Below, in pieces: positions 52,944-61,300 of a stretch of 64,000 nt of DNA. Both the position numbers and the translations under genes were made by a program. Within the stretch, counting starts at the first letter, position 1; each line of letters opens with the position of its first letter. This DNA is from JBNKHH01 sp050290245 (GTDB lineage: Bacteria > Pseudomonadota > Alphaproteobacteria > Rhodobacterales > Rhodobacteraceae), in the NCBI GenBank assembly GCA_050290245.1, contig JBNKHH010000024.1, positions 62,001-126,000 of the forward strand, written 5' to 3'. Under the pieces are notes generated by a model. It saw nothing but the letters and a program-made list of their open reading frames with translations, searched no databases and was not told where the DNA came from.

Positions 52944-54448
52944 TGCGGGAACTCGTTCGCAGGCCCGAGCGCCCGACGCAAGAGCTTTCCGTTGGCATTT
53001 TTGGGCAGCGCCTGTTCGTGGATGAACAGACGGGGTTGCTTGTAGCGCGCGAGGTGGGCCTCGGCGTGGGCCCTGAGTGCGGCGTCATCCACCGCGGTAG
53101 GGCCGGTGTAATGGAGCGCGATCAGTGTGGTCTCGGGCGTCACAGCGCGGTCGACTGCGGCGGCTTCGTCTATGCCGGGGTGGCGCATCATGGCGGCCTC
53201 GACCTCGATCGGGGAGACGCGGAAACCGCCGGCGGTCAGGATGTCGTCGGTGCGGCCGTGGTATTCGATGGCGCCGTCTTCACGCATGAGACCCTGGTCA
53301 CCGGTCAGGAACCAGTCGCCACTGGTGCGTGAAGCGGTATCGGCGCCGAGGTAGTCGAGCATCAGCCCGAGGTCTGACCGGTGGACGCCAATGGCGCCGA
53401 CCTGGCCGCGCTGGACCGGGCCGTCGTCGCCCAGGATCGCCAGGGCGCGGCCCGGCTGGGCATAGCCGAGCGTGCCCGCCGGTGCTGGGCGGTCGGGGGA
53501 GCCGGAGATGAAGGTCGAGCATTCGGACTGGCCGAAGGCTTCGTGAATGTCGGTGCCCGTGACGGTGCGCCAGTGTTCGCGCAGGGACTCGGGCAGTTTC
53601 TCGCCGGCTGCGAGGACGTGGCGCAGCTTGGGAAGCGTTGGCAAGGGGCCCCTGAGAAGGTGACGAAAGATACCGGGCGCGCCCGCGATCAGCGTCGCTT
53701 CATGGCGTTTCGCCAGGAGCGGCAGCATCTCGGGGGCGGTGCCGGGAGCGAGGACGAGCGCGGTGGCACCCATTGCCCAGGGGTCGAGAAGGCCGGTGCC
53801 GAGGGTGAAGGTCCAGTTGAAGGCGCCCGCGTGCAGCATGCGGTCGTCCGTCGTGAGGCCGTACCAGCCTTTTGTCATCAGGCCGCGCGCCAAGATGGCA
53901 CGGTGCGCGTGGACCACGCCTGTCGGGGTGCCGGAGGTGCCGGAGGTAAAGACGATATACGCCGGATCGTTGGCCGCGGTGTCGGTGGCTGCGTCGGTGG
54001 GGCTGGATTTGGCAAGGTCGGCGGCCTGCAGGACGGGCGCGTCATAATCCGGCAAGGCGACTCCGGGGCCTGCGACGACAGCGGCGGGCTGGAGAAGGGT
54101 GGTGATCTTGGTAATCTCTTCGCGACCGAGGGCGGCAGCAGTCGGAACTGGAACAAGCCCGGCGGTGATGGCGCCGAGGAAGGTGATCGGAAAATCAGGT
54201 GTATTGCCGATGCGCATGAGGACGCGGTCGCCGGAGCTGAGCCCGTTTGCCCGGAGGCCGCCCGCCATGCGCAGGACCGCATCGCGCAGGCGACCATAGC
54301 TGAGCCTCTCGGCTCCGGTGGCGCTGAGGAGCGCGAGGGCGATCTTGTCGTCCGGTGCGCCATTGGACCAGAGCACATGGCGCGCAAGGTTCAGGCGGTC
54401 GGGGCAGGCAGGGCCGGGGCGGTGATCGTCGATGGCAAGCATGGCCAT
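52940..54448 (-). CDS. Acyl-/benzoate-type CoA synthetase (AMP-forming)
   Basis: A 502-aa ANL-family enzyme: AMP-binding P-loop YIVFTSGTSGTPTG, the FGQSE motif (HEAFGQSECS), DWFLTGDQGLMREDGAIEYHGRTDDIL, and the C-terminal catalytic Lys in PKNANGKLLRR. It activates an aromatic or aliphatic acid as the CoA thioester; which acid is unclear. Start ATG 54448 (or 54442) is uncertain as no RBS is obvious. Divergent from the XRE-cupin regulator by 59 bp. Confidence 0.9.
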   Translation of the reverse strand: MAMLAIDDHRPGPACPDRLNLARHVLWSNGAPDDKIALALLSATGAERLSYGRLRDAVLRMAGGLRANGLSSGDRVLMRIGNTPDFPITFLGAITAGLVPVPTAAALGREEITKITTLLQPAAVVAGPGVALPDYDAPVLQAADLAKSSPTDAATDTAANDPAYIVFTSGTSGTPTGVVHAHRAILARGLMTKGWYGLTTDDRMLHAGAFNWTFTLGTGLLDPWAMGATALVLAPGTAPEMLPLLAKRHEATLIAGAPGIFRHLLRGPLPTLPKLRHVLAAGEKLPESLREHWRTVTGTDIHEAFGQSECSTFISGSPDRPAPAGTLGYAQPGRALAILGDDGPVQRGQVGAIGVHRSDLGLMLDYLGADTASRTSGDWFLTGDQGLMREDGAIEYHGRTDDILTAGGFRVSPIEVEAAMMRHPGIDEAAAVDRAVTPETTLIALHYTGPTAVDDAALRAHAEAHLARYKQPRLFIHEQALPKNANGKLLRRALGPANEFPQ

Positions 54449-54507
54449 CGGGTACTGGTGTGCGCTGCCAGTTGCAAGCTGTACGGGGATGGCGCTATAG
54501 GGCGAGC

Positions 54508-55131
54508 ATGTCCAAACGCACCGAACCTTCGCTGATCCGCCTTGCGCGCGCGAATGATGCCGATGGCCCGGAACCGCAACCGCTGGACCTGGGCGAACGT
54601 GTGCGCGCGCTGCGCAAACAGCGCGACTGGACTCTGGAGCAGGCCGCAAAGCAGGCCGGATTGGCGCGGTCGACCTTGTCGAAGATCGAAAACGGGCAGA
54701 TGTCGCCGACCTATGACGCGCTGAAAAAGCTGGCGGTCGGTCTTGATATCTCGGTGCCACAGTTGTTCACACCGCCCGGTGGCGATCAGATCACGGGCCG
54801 TTTTGCCGTCACCAAGGCAGGTGAGGGGCAGGCCCATGCCACGGCCACCTATGAGCATGATCTCTTGGCTGGCGCGCTGACCAAGAAGGCGATGCTGCCC
54901 TATCGGGCGCGCGTGCGGGCCCGGTCGATGGAGGAGTTCGACGGCTGGGTCCGCCATGACGGCGAAGAGTTTCTGTATGTGCTGACCGGAGTGGTCCGGC
55001 TTTACACCGAGTTTTACGAGCCGGTGGAGCTAAGGCGGGGGGACAGCGCCTATTACGACGCTGCCATGGGGCACAACGTGATTTCCTTGAGCGAGGAGGA
55101 CGCCACCATCCTTTGGGTGACGTCCCTTTGA
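54508..55131 (+). CDS. XRE-cupin transcriptional regulator
   Basis: A 207-aa regulator: HTH-XRE domain (VRALRKQRDWTLEQAAKQAGLARSTLSKIENGQMSPTYDALKKLA, about 29-72) and a C-terminal cupin_2 ligand domain (about 100-205; HDGEEFLYVLTGVVRLYTEFYE). Such regulators often control an adjacent catabolic operon in response to its substrate or CoA ester, here the CoA synthetase. The gene is convergent with a small hypothetical. Confidence 0.92.
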   Translation: MSKRTEPSLIRLARANDADGPEPQPLDLGERVRALRKQRDWTLEQAAKQAGLARSTLSKIENGQMSPTYDALKKLAVGLDISVPQLFTPPGGDQITGRFAVTKAGEGQAHATATYEHDLLAGALTKKAMLPYRARVRARSMEEFDGWVRHDGEEFLYVLTGVVRLYTEFYEPVELRRGDSAYYDAAMGHNVISLSEEDATILWVTSL

Positions 55132-55356
55132 TCAGGCTGCATCAAGTCTGACCGGAGGCAGCGCGATTGGCACTCGGGTCTCGAAGGTTTCCAGCGCTTC
55201 GATATGGGTGATATCATTTACTTCAGCGAGATAGCGGATCAACTGGCTGAAGTTGCCGATGATCGGCATGACATCCCTGGGACGGGCTGCGGGAAATACA
55301 GAGGTGATGGCGTTCAACAGGTCGACCCTGTTGATTGCGGAAAATGAATAGGTCAT
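55132..55356 (-). CDS. Hypothetical small protein (74 aa)
   Basis: A 74-aa protein starting MTYSFSAINRVDLLNAITSV at 55356. It has no membrane segment, no Cys, a C-terminal LPPVRLDAA, and no family I recognise. The frame abuts the XRE gene stop. A GGAG lies about 15 bases ahead of the ATG, rather far. The reading is moderately protein-like; it may be genuine or spurious. Confidence 0.45.
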   Translation of the reverse strand: MTYSFSAINRVDLLNAITSVFPAARPRDVMPIIGNFSQLIRYLAEVNDITHIEALETFETRVPIALPPVRLDAA

Positions 55357-55414
55357 GGCGGCATTGTCTCCGATGTCACAACGCTGAAATTGGCAGGTGA
55401 GTCCTAAGCAATCC

Positions 55415-56689
55415 CTAACGCGCGGACGGAATGTCGCCGGCTTTTTCAACGTTGACCGCGGCGGCCAATCTGCGGGTCGCGATCCAGCCAAGCGCCGACA
55501 GAAACGCGGCCATCGCAAGGCATCCTGCGACACCAGCGAGTTGGTAGCAGAGGCCGGAGAGAAGCGTTCCAAGGAGCCGGCCTGCCGCGTTGGACATGTA
55601 GTAAAACCCGACATCGAGAGTGATACGCTCATCCTTTGAGAACGCCAGGATCAGGTAGGAATGGAGCGCGGAATTCAGAGCAAATATTGCTCCGAACAGC
55701 ATCAGCCCCAGAACCACGATCAAGGTCAGGCCGGGCAGTTGCAGGGATGCGGCAAGCGCGAGGGCTGCGGGGATCAGTGTCAGCAAACCGATCCAGCGGG
55801 CGGCGGCCGCGACAGTCTGGGGAAGTGCCTCGGTCTGGCGGGCAAGGAGACGCGGCGCCGAGGCCTGGATCGCGCCGTAGCAGATGACCCAAATGGCCAT
55901 GAATGCACCGATCAGGAAGAACGCCGAGGCGGCGCGATCCGGCGCATTTTCGGTCAATGCATCGTAGAAGAACACCGGTATGGCGACGACGAACCAAGTG
56001 TCGCGGGTGGCGAAGAGGAAAGTACGGGCGAGCGACAGAGCGCGGATCTCGGGCGTTTTGGGGAAGACGGCGGAGAACCTGGTGCCTTTCTTGCCGCGTG
56101 GAAGGCCAGGCGGCATGAAGATGGCGACGGCGATGAGGATCGCGGTCAGTGCGGCGGCCATGGCCAGGACCGAGGGGGTGAAGCCGAGAAGGGCTAGGAG
56201 GGCCGCGCCGAGGAAGAAGCCGAGTCCTTTGACGGCGTTTTTCGATCCGGTCAGAAGCGCGACCCATTTGAAGAGGCCGTTGCCTTCGGAGGGCGCGAGC
56301 AGTTTCACCGCGCTTTTCGAAGACATCTTGGCAAGATCCTTGGCGACGCCCGACGCGCCCTGCACCGCCATGACATAGGCGACCGAGGCAGCGATGGCCC
56401 AGTCGGGGTTCAGGCCCGCGAGCGCGATCAGGGCGGCGATCTGGATGGCAAGGCCCGCGTATAGTGTCGAGGTCAGGCCGAAACGGTTGGCGAGCCACCC
56501 TGCCGAGAGGTTGGTGACGATGCCCATGACCTCGTACAGCAGGAACAGATAGGCCAGTTGGACGGGCGAAAAGCCAAGCCGGTGAAAGTGCAACAGCACC
56601 AGCATCCGAAGGGCGCCGTCGGTCAGCATGAAGGCCCAGTAGGCCGCCGTGACGGCGATATAGGCTTTCAGGCCGTTGTCCTGGTTCAT
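55415..56689 (-). CDS. arsJ: ArsJ, 1-arseno-3-phosphoglycerate exporter
   Basis: A 424-aa MFS-type permease with about 11-12 transmembrane segments, starting MNQDNGLKAYIAVTAAYWAF. The FSPVQLAYLFLLYEVMGIVTNLSAGWLANRFGL segment and the GNGLFKWVALLTGSKNAVKGLGFF stretch match ArsJ. ArsJ expels the arseno-organic made by its partner GAPDH and gives arsenate resistance. It overlaps the GAPDH gene by 4 bp (ATGA). No ArsR, arsenate reductase or ArsB is nearby. Confidence 0.9.
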   Translation of the reverse strand: MNQDNGLKAYIAVTAAYWAFMLTDGALRMLVLLHFHRLGFSPVQLAYLFLLYEVMGIVTNLSAGWLANRFGLTSTLYAGLAIQIAALIALAGLNPDWAIAASVAYVMAVQGASGVAKDLAKMSSKSAVKLLAPSEGNGLFKWVALLTGSKNAVKGLGFFLGAALLALLGFTPSVLAMAAALTAILIAVAIFMPPGLPRGKKGTRFSAVFPKTPEIRALSLARTFLFATRDTWFVVAIPVFFYDALTENAPDRAASAFFLIGAFMAIWVICYGAIQASAPRLLARQTEALPQTVAAAARWIGLLTLIPAALALAASLQLPGLTLIVVLGLMLFGAIFALNSALHSYLILAFSKDERITLDVGFYYMSNAAGRLLGTLLSGLCYQLAGVAGCLAMAAFLSALGWIATRRLAAAVNVEKAGDIPSAR

Positions 56690-57699
56690 CCCATCGACCC
56701 GGCGACCAAGGCCGCAATATCTCCCATCCGGCAGACATAGCCCCATTCGTTGTCGTACCAGGCATAGATTTTCGCCTGGGTGCCGTTGATGACCATGGTT
56801 GAAGGTCCGTCGACGATTGAAGAACGGTCGTCGTTCAGGAAATCGGCCGAGACCAGAGGGCGGGTTTCATAGCCCAGAATGCCCTTCAGGGGGCCGTCGG
56901 ACCATTTTCGGAACAGCGTGTTGATCTCTTCGGCCGAGGTCTCGCGGCGCATCTCGAAGACGCAATCGGTGAGTGACGCATTCAACAGCGGCACGCGCAC
57001 CGCCATGCCGTTCAGCCGACCTTTCAGTTCGGGGTAGATCAGGGTGATCGCGGTGGCCGAACCGGTGGAGGTCGGGATCAGCGAGTTCAGGGCCGAGCGG
57101 GCACGGCGGGTGTCCTTGTGGGCCTTGTCCACGATGGTCTGGGTATTGGTCACGTCATGGATCGTGGTAATCGAGCCGTGGCTGATACCTATCTCTTCGT
57201 GCAGAACCTTGACCACAGGGGCGAGGCAGTTGGTCGTGCAGGAGGCGGCGGTGATCACGTTGTGGCGGTCGGCGTCGTAGAGGTCGTGGTTTACGCCGTA
57301 GACGAGGTTCAGAGCATCGCCGTCCTTGACCGGGGCTGATACGATGACCTTTTTCACGCCGGTGCCGAAGTAGGGGGCGAGCTTGGCCTCGGTTTTGAAG
57401 ACGCCGGTGCAGTCGATGACGAGGTCGACGCCGCGACGGTCCAGCGCGAGCGCCTCGATGGTCCTTTCCCGGGTGAAGGGGATGGCATGGTCGCGGACAG
57501 TGAGGTTGTCGCCGTCGGCACGGATGTCGCCCGACCAGCGGCCATGGACGGTGTCGAACTCCAGAAGAAGCGCGTGTTGGTCGATGTCACCGAAAGGTTC
57601 ATTGATCAAGACGATCTGGCCGCCAAGGCCGGTGTCGAACAAACGCCGGACAAGGAGCTTGCCCATGCGGCCAAGACCATTAATTGCGATGCGAGTCAT
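56686..57699 (-). CDS. ArsJ-associated glyceraldehyde-3-phosphate dehydrogenase
   Basis: A 337-aa GAPDH with MTRIAINGLGRMGKLLVRRLFDTG at the N-terminus and catalytic Cys154 in AASCTTNCLAPV. In the presence of arsenate it makes 1-arseno-3-phosphoglycerate, which ArsJ exports. The RMGKL N-terminal form and the translational coupling to arsJ identify the arsenic-resistance branch rather than the glycolytic one. A 7+7 dyad lies just upstream. Confidence 0.92.
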   Translation of the reverse strand: MTRIAINGLGRMGKLLVRRLFDTGLGGQIVLINEPFGDIDQHALLLEFDTVHGRWSGDIRADGDNLTVRDHAIPFTRERTIEALALDRRGVDLVIDCTGVFKTEAKLAPYFGTGVKKVIVSAPVKDGDALNLVYGVNHDLYDADRHNVITAASCTTNCLAPVVKVLHEEIGISHGSITTIHDVTNTQTIVDKAHKDTRRARSALNSLIPTSTGSATAITLIYPELKGRLNGMAVRVPLLNASLTDCVFEMRRETSAEEINTLFRKWSDGPLKGILGYETRPLVSADFLNDDRSSIVDGPSTMVINGTQAKIYAWYDNEWGYVCRMGDIAALVAGSMG

Positions 57700-57706
57700 C
57701 TACCCT

Positions 57707-57727
57707 CTCCGTTCCCGTTGAACGGAG
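57707..57727. promoter_or_regulatory. Dyad just upstream of the GAPDH-arsJ operon
   Basis: CTCCGTT-CCCGTTG-AACGGAG, perfect 7-bp arms, 8 bp ahead of the GAPDH start codon. It could be an operator (an ArsR-type dyad or another repressor) or an mRNA 5' hairpin covering the RBS. Confidence 0.4.
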
Positions 57728-57810
57728 TTCTAGCCACGGGGACGGTGGCGGCAAGTAAAGGTTTTATGACGCATTGCGCCCGCCGCGTGGAACGGGCGCC
57801 GCTCTTTGCC

Positions 57811-57927
57811 TCAGATCGCGCGGTCGATGGCGCGGGCGCCGGCCGAGATATCCTCGCCCGCACCTTCGATGGTGTTACAGGCGGCGAGGCCGAGGAGAAG
57901 GGCGGTGAACAGAACGATTTTCTTCAT
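57811..57927 (-). CDS. Entericidin-like small lipoprotein (38 aa)
   Basis: A short frame reads MKKIVLFTALLLGLAACNTI then EGAGEDISAGARAIDRAI and stops at TGA 57811-57813. LAAC at residues 14-17 is a lipobox, and the mature 22 aa form an amphipathic helix (GEDISAGARAID) as in the entericidin A/B family. These are stress-related lipoproteins linked to toxin/antidote-like lysis in E. coli. It is 11 bp downstream of the peptide-binding-protein gene on the same strand. Confidence 0.8.
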   Translation of the reverse strand: MKKIVLFTALLLGLAACNTIEGAGEDISAGARAIDRAI

Positions 57928-57938
57928 GGGGGTCTCTT

Positions 57939-59741
57939 TCATTCTTCGTACCACCAGACGTCGGGCTGGAAACCGATCCAGTCACCGTACATCGGCAGGG
58001 TTTCGGGATACTTCAGCTCTTTGGCATGGGCAATGCGGGACTCGGGCAGGTGCCAGATCGGCACGACATAGCGGCCCGAGGTCAACACACGGTCAAGCGC
58101 TTTTGCGGCGGCGCGGAAGTCGTCCTGGCTTTTGGCTGTCAAAAGCCGGTCGATCATCGCCTCGGCGGCAGGGCTTTTCATGCCCATCCAGTTGCGGCTG
58201 CCTTCGGTATCGGCGGATTCTGTGCCCCAGTAGAGATACTGTTCGTTGCCGGGGCTGAGCGAGAGGCCCCGGGTGTACCAGGTCATGTCGAAGTCAAAGG
58301 CGTTGGTACGTTCCTTGTATTCGGCGGAGTCAACGGCTGTGACAGAGACCTGAACCCCGATGCGCTGCAGCGCTGAAACGTAGAGATCAGCAATTTGCTG
58401 CGGTTCGCTGGCGCCATTCGACAAAAGGATGTCGAAGGCAAAGGGCACGTTCTCGGCATTCTTCAAGACGCCTTCCTGAAGGGTCCAGCCGGCTTCTCCC
58501 ATGAGCGCGAGTGCCTTGCGGACGTTGGCGCGGTTCCTTTCGGTGCCGTCGCCTTGTGGCAGGCTGTAGCCTTCGATCGCGCCCGGCAGCAGTTCATTGG
58601 CGAAGGGGGCGAGGAATTCTGCCACGCGGCCCGCGGCCGGGCCGTGGTCCATGGCCAGGACCGAGTTTGCGAAATAGGAGGCGATCCGGGGTTGTTCGCG
58701 CCCGTTGATGGTCTGGTTGATGAATTCGAAGTTGAAGGCGGTAATCAGTGCCTCGCGCACGCGCCAGTCCTGGAATTGGGGACGGCGTGTGTTCATCACG
58801 AAACCGGTGATGCCGGCGGGCCGCTGGTGCGGGATGACGGATTTGACGATGTCGCCCGACTGAACCGCGGGGAAGTCGTACTGGGTATCCCACTTCTGGA
58901 TCGAGGTCTCGCGTGAGGTGTTCAGGATTCCCCCTTTGAAAGCCTCGAACATGGCGGTGCCATCGGCGAAAAACTCCATGCGGATTTCGTCGAGATTTGC
59001 CTGTCCGTTCATGAAGGGAACGACGCCGTCGCCCCAGTAATCGGGATTGCGGGTCAGGACCACGAAGCGGCCCGGATCGAAATCGGTGATCACATAGGGG
59101 GCCGAGGAAATCGGAACGACGTCGACGCCGGATTCGGCGAAATCCATGCCCTCCCATTGGGCCTTTTTCAGGATTGGGCGCATACCCAGGATCAGAGGAA
59201 GTTCGTCGTCCTTAGTGTTGAAGGTAAAGCGGAAAGATCGTTCGCCGGTCTGTTCGGCCGCAGCGACTTTTTTCCACGACCCCTGGTAACGGGGGTGGCC
59301 GACCGTGCCCAGGGTTTCATAAGACCACAGCACATCCTCGACCGTGACGGGCGTACCGTCCGAGAATCGGGCCTCGGGGCGCAGGGTGAATTCGACCCAG
59401 GAGCGGTCGTCGGGGACTTCGATTGATTCGGCCAGTACTCCATAGAGTGTGAACGGTTCGCCGTAACTGCGGCCCATCAGGCTTTCGTGGGCGAGGAATC
59501 GCAACTGCCAGGGAACACGGCCCTTTCGGATGTGCGGGTTAAGCGAATCGAAGCTGCCAGTTTCGCCCTGAACGATGCGGCCGCCCCTAGGTGCATCGGG
59601 GTTGACGTAGGGAAGGGACACAAAATCGGGTGGGAGCGCCGGTTCGCCATACATAGCTATGCCATGTTTGGGTTCGGCCATGGCGGAATGCGTGAACAGA
59701 ATGGCGACGAGCGCGACGAGCGCGAAACAGCTTTTTTTCAT
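57939..59741 (-). CDS. Peptide/oligopeptide ABC transporter substrate-binding protein (YejA type)
   Basis: A 600-aa SBP_bac_5-family periplasmic protein with a Sec signal peptide (MKKSCFALVALVAILFTHSAMA). The body shows FSLNPHIRKGR-type segments and the C-terminal QPDVWWYEE end typical of the YejA branch. YejA-like proteins bind oligopeptides or antimicrobial peptides. No ABC permease or ATPase gene follows; the entericidin gene does. The start at 59741 was chosen for the signal peptide; ATG 59762 is possible. Confidence 0.9.
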   Translation of the reverse strand: MKKSCFALVALVAILFTHSAMAEPKHGIAMYGEPALPPDFVSLPYVNPDAPRGGRIVQGETGSFDSLNPHIRKGRVPWQLRFLAHESLMGRSYGEPFTLYGVLAESIEVPDDRSWVEFTLRPEARFSDGTPVTVEDVLWSYETLGTVGHPRYQGSWKKVAAAEQTGERSFRFTFNTKDDELPLILGMRPILKKAQWEGMDFAESGVDVVPISSAPYVITDFDPGRFVVLTRNPDYWGDGVVPFMNGQANLDEIRMEFFADGTAMFEAFKGGILNTSRETSIQKWDTQYDFPAVQSGDIVKSVIPHQRPAGITGFVMNTRRPQFQDWRVREALITAFNFEFINQTINGREQPRIASYFANSVLAMDHGPAAGRVAEFLAPFANELLPGAIEGYSLPQGDGTERNRANVRKALALMGEAGWTLQEGVLKNAENVPFAFDILLSNGASEPQQIADLYVSALQRIGVQVSVTAVDSAEYKERTNAFDFDMTWYTRGLSLSPGNEQYLYWGTESADTEGSRNWMGMKSPAAEAMIDRLLTAKSQDDFRAAAKALDRVLTSGRYVVPIWHLPESRIAHAKELKYPETLPMYGDWIGFQPDVWWYEE

Positions 59742-59817
59742 TGCGTGGACAATCCCTGTCATTCGGTCGCTTTGTATCAAGCCTAGGCACCGTTTCGTGA
59801 GTTTTCAAACTTTTAGC

Positions 59818-59846
59818 TTGGCCAGCAGCAAAACCTTGCGTATAAA
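59818..59846 (+). promoter_or_regulatory. Sigma-70 promoter of a candidate sRNA
   Basis: TTGGCC (59818-59823), exactly 17 bases, then TATAAA (59841-59846). It fits the RNA gene starting about 59852 and not the minus-strand genes. Confidence 0.65.
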
Positions 59847-59851
59847 CAAGT

Positions 59852-59927
59852 TACTGCTCGATAGGTTTCTTGCCTGTATGAAACCTGCCTCAATAACTTA
59901 ACGCCCGCCTTGTGCGGGCGTTTTTTT
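59852..59927 (+). ncRNA. Candidate small RNA antisense to the 3' end of the MFS gene
   Basis: A transcript from the promoter at 59818 would run about 76 nt. It contains a perfect hairpin AGGTTTC/GAAACCT (59863-59869 and 59880-59886; loop TTGCCTGTAT), a closing AAGTTA/TAACTT (59848-59853 and 59894-59899) and a terminator ACGCCCGC-CTTGT-GCGGGCGT (59901-59921) ending in seven Ts (59921-59927). From 59898 on it lies opposite the last coding bases of the MFS gene at 59898-61193. No reading frame or known family is recognised. Confidence 0.62.
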
Positions 59928-61193
59928 CTGCGGGGGATAGGGCTGACCATCCGGGATCGGGGTCTCGCGGCGTGCGGCGTCTGATTGGATCGGGTCCTTG
60001 ACGCGCAACACCAGCCAGATCAGCGCGCTGCCCGCCAGCACCAAAAGCGGTGCCATGGCCATGTTGACCGCCGTCCAGCCTTCTTGCGCCGAGCCGCCCG
60101 AGCAATTCATCAGACCGCCGGACGCCAGCGATCCCAGCGTCACGCAGCCGAAGACAATCATGTCGTTCAAGCCCTGGACCCGGCCGCGCTCTTCGGCGGT
60201 ATGCGCGCCCGCCAGCATCGAGGTGGCGCCGATAAAACCGAAGTTCCAGCCAAAGCCCAGAAGGACAAGTGCGATGAAGAAGTTTTCAAGGTTGGTGCCC
60301 GCCAGCGCGACTCCGCCGGCGCCCGCAAGGATCGCAAGACCCGTAGCCATGATCTTTTCTGGGCCGAAGCGGGCGATGAGGTGGCCGGTGAAGAAGGAAG
60401 GCACGAACATGGCCAGGACGTGAGCCGAGACGATGTCAGCGGCGTTGTCATTGGTGAAGCCGCAGCCGACGACCGCCAGTGGTGTGGACGTCATCACAAG
60501 GTTCATCAGCGTGTAGGAAACCATCGCGCAGATAATCGCGACGGCGATGATCGGTGTCTTGAGCAATTGCCACCGGCTGCGGCCCGCGTTCGAACGGGAG
60601 ACAGCGGCGGGTTTTGGAATGTCGAGGAAGACAAAGAGGAACGAGCCGAGGACGTTGATCGCAATCACGGCCATATAGGTGCCGAGGAATGGCACCACCA
60701 TCGAGTCCGAGGTCAGTTTTACCAGCTGCGGTCCAATGATCGCGCTGGCGAGACCTGCGGCCATTACATAGCTGATCGCCTTGGGCCGAAAGGCGTCGGA
60801 CGCTGTGTCGGCCGCAGCAAAGCGGTAAAAGCCCTGGGAAGACATGTAGATGCCCATGAAGAGCGAGCCGATCAGGAAGATCGTGAAGCTGGAAGCCGCC
60901 AGGCCCCAGGCGCTGAGCGCCGCCCCGATAGCGCCGCCCATGGTGCCGACGACGAAGCCTGTGCGGCGCCCGAATTTTTGCATCACGGCTGACAGCGGAG
61001 TTGCGGTCAGCATCGAGCCGAGGACGATCAGCGAAATCGGCAGGGTGGCAAAGCAGGGGTTCGACGACAGCGACTGACCGGCGAGCCCTCCAATGATGAA
61101 GATCATTGGCATCTGAGCGGCCAGAATCCCCTGGGCCATGACGAGGACGGTCAGGTTGCGGCGGGTCCGCAGGGCGGGCGAAGTAATTGACAT
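59898..61193 (-). CDS. MFS transporter
   Basis: A 431-aa major facilitator protein with about 12 transmembrane segments. The N-terminal half has VMQKFGRRTGFVVGTMGG and the GIYMSSQGFYRFAAADTASDAFRPKAISYVMAAG segment. The substrate is unknown. The last 11 or so codons (…KKTPAQGGR) are encoded by the plus-strand terminator of the candidate sRNA. The ATG at 61193 has AGGATAG about 10 bases ahead; the TTG two codons earlier is less likely. Confidence 0.86.
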   Translation of the reverse strand: MSITSPALRTRRNLTVLVMAQGILAAQMPMIFIIGGLAGQSLSSNPCFATLPISLIVLGSMLTATPLSAVMQKFGRRTGFVVGTMGGAIGAALSAWGLAASSFTIFLIGSLFMGIYMSSQGFYRFAAADTASDAFRPKAISYVMAAGLASAIIGPQLVKLTSDSMVVPFLGTYMAVIAINVLGSFLFVFLDIPKPAAVSRSNAGRSRWQLLKTPIIAVAIICAMVSYTLMNLVMTSTPLAVVGCGFTNDNAADIVSAHVLAMFVPSFFTGHLIARFGPEKIMATGLAILAGAGGVALAGTNLENFFIALVLLGFGWNFGFIGATSMLAGAHTAEERGRVQGLNDMIVFGCVTLGSLASGGLMNCSGGSAQEGWTAVNMAMAPLLVLAGSALIWLVLRVKDPIQSDAARRETPIPDGQPYPPQKKTPAQGGR

Positions 61194-61300
61194 ATGCAAG
61201 CGCTATCCTGTCGTCAAAGGCTGATCAAGCGGTGGCGTGAGGGTTTTCCTTGGCTGCGGCGACGCGTACCGTGGCCGCGGACCACGTTTGGAGATTTTCA

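Noticed and set aside
55132..55632. 166-codon frame from 55632 to 55132
   Set aside because: The first half is Arg/Ser/Pro-rich and overlaps the arsJ end; only the last 74 codons look protein-like.
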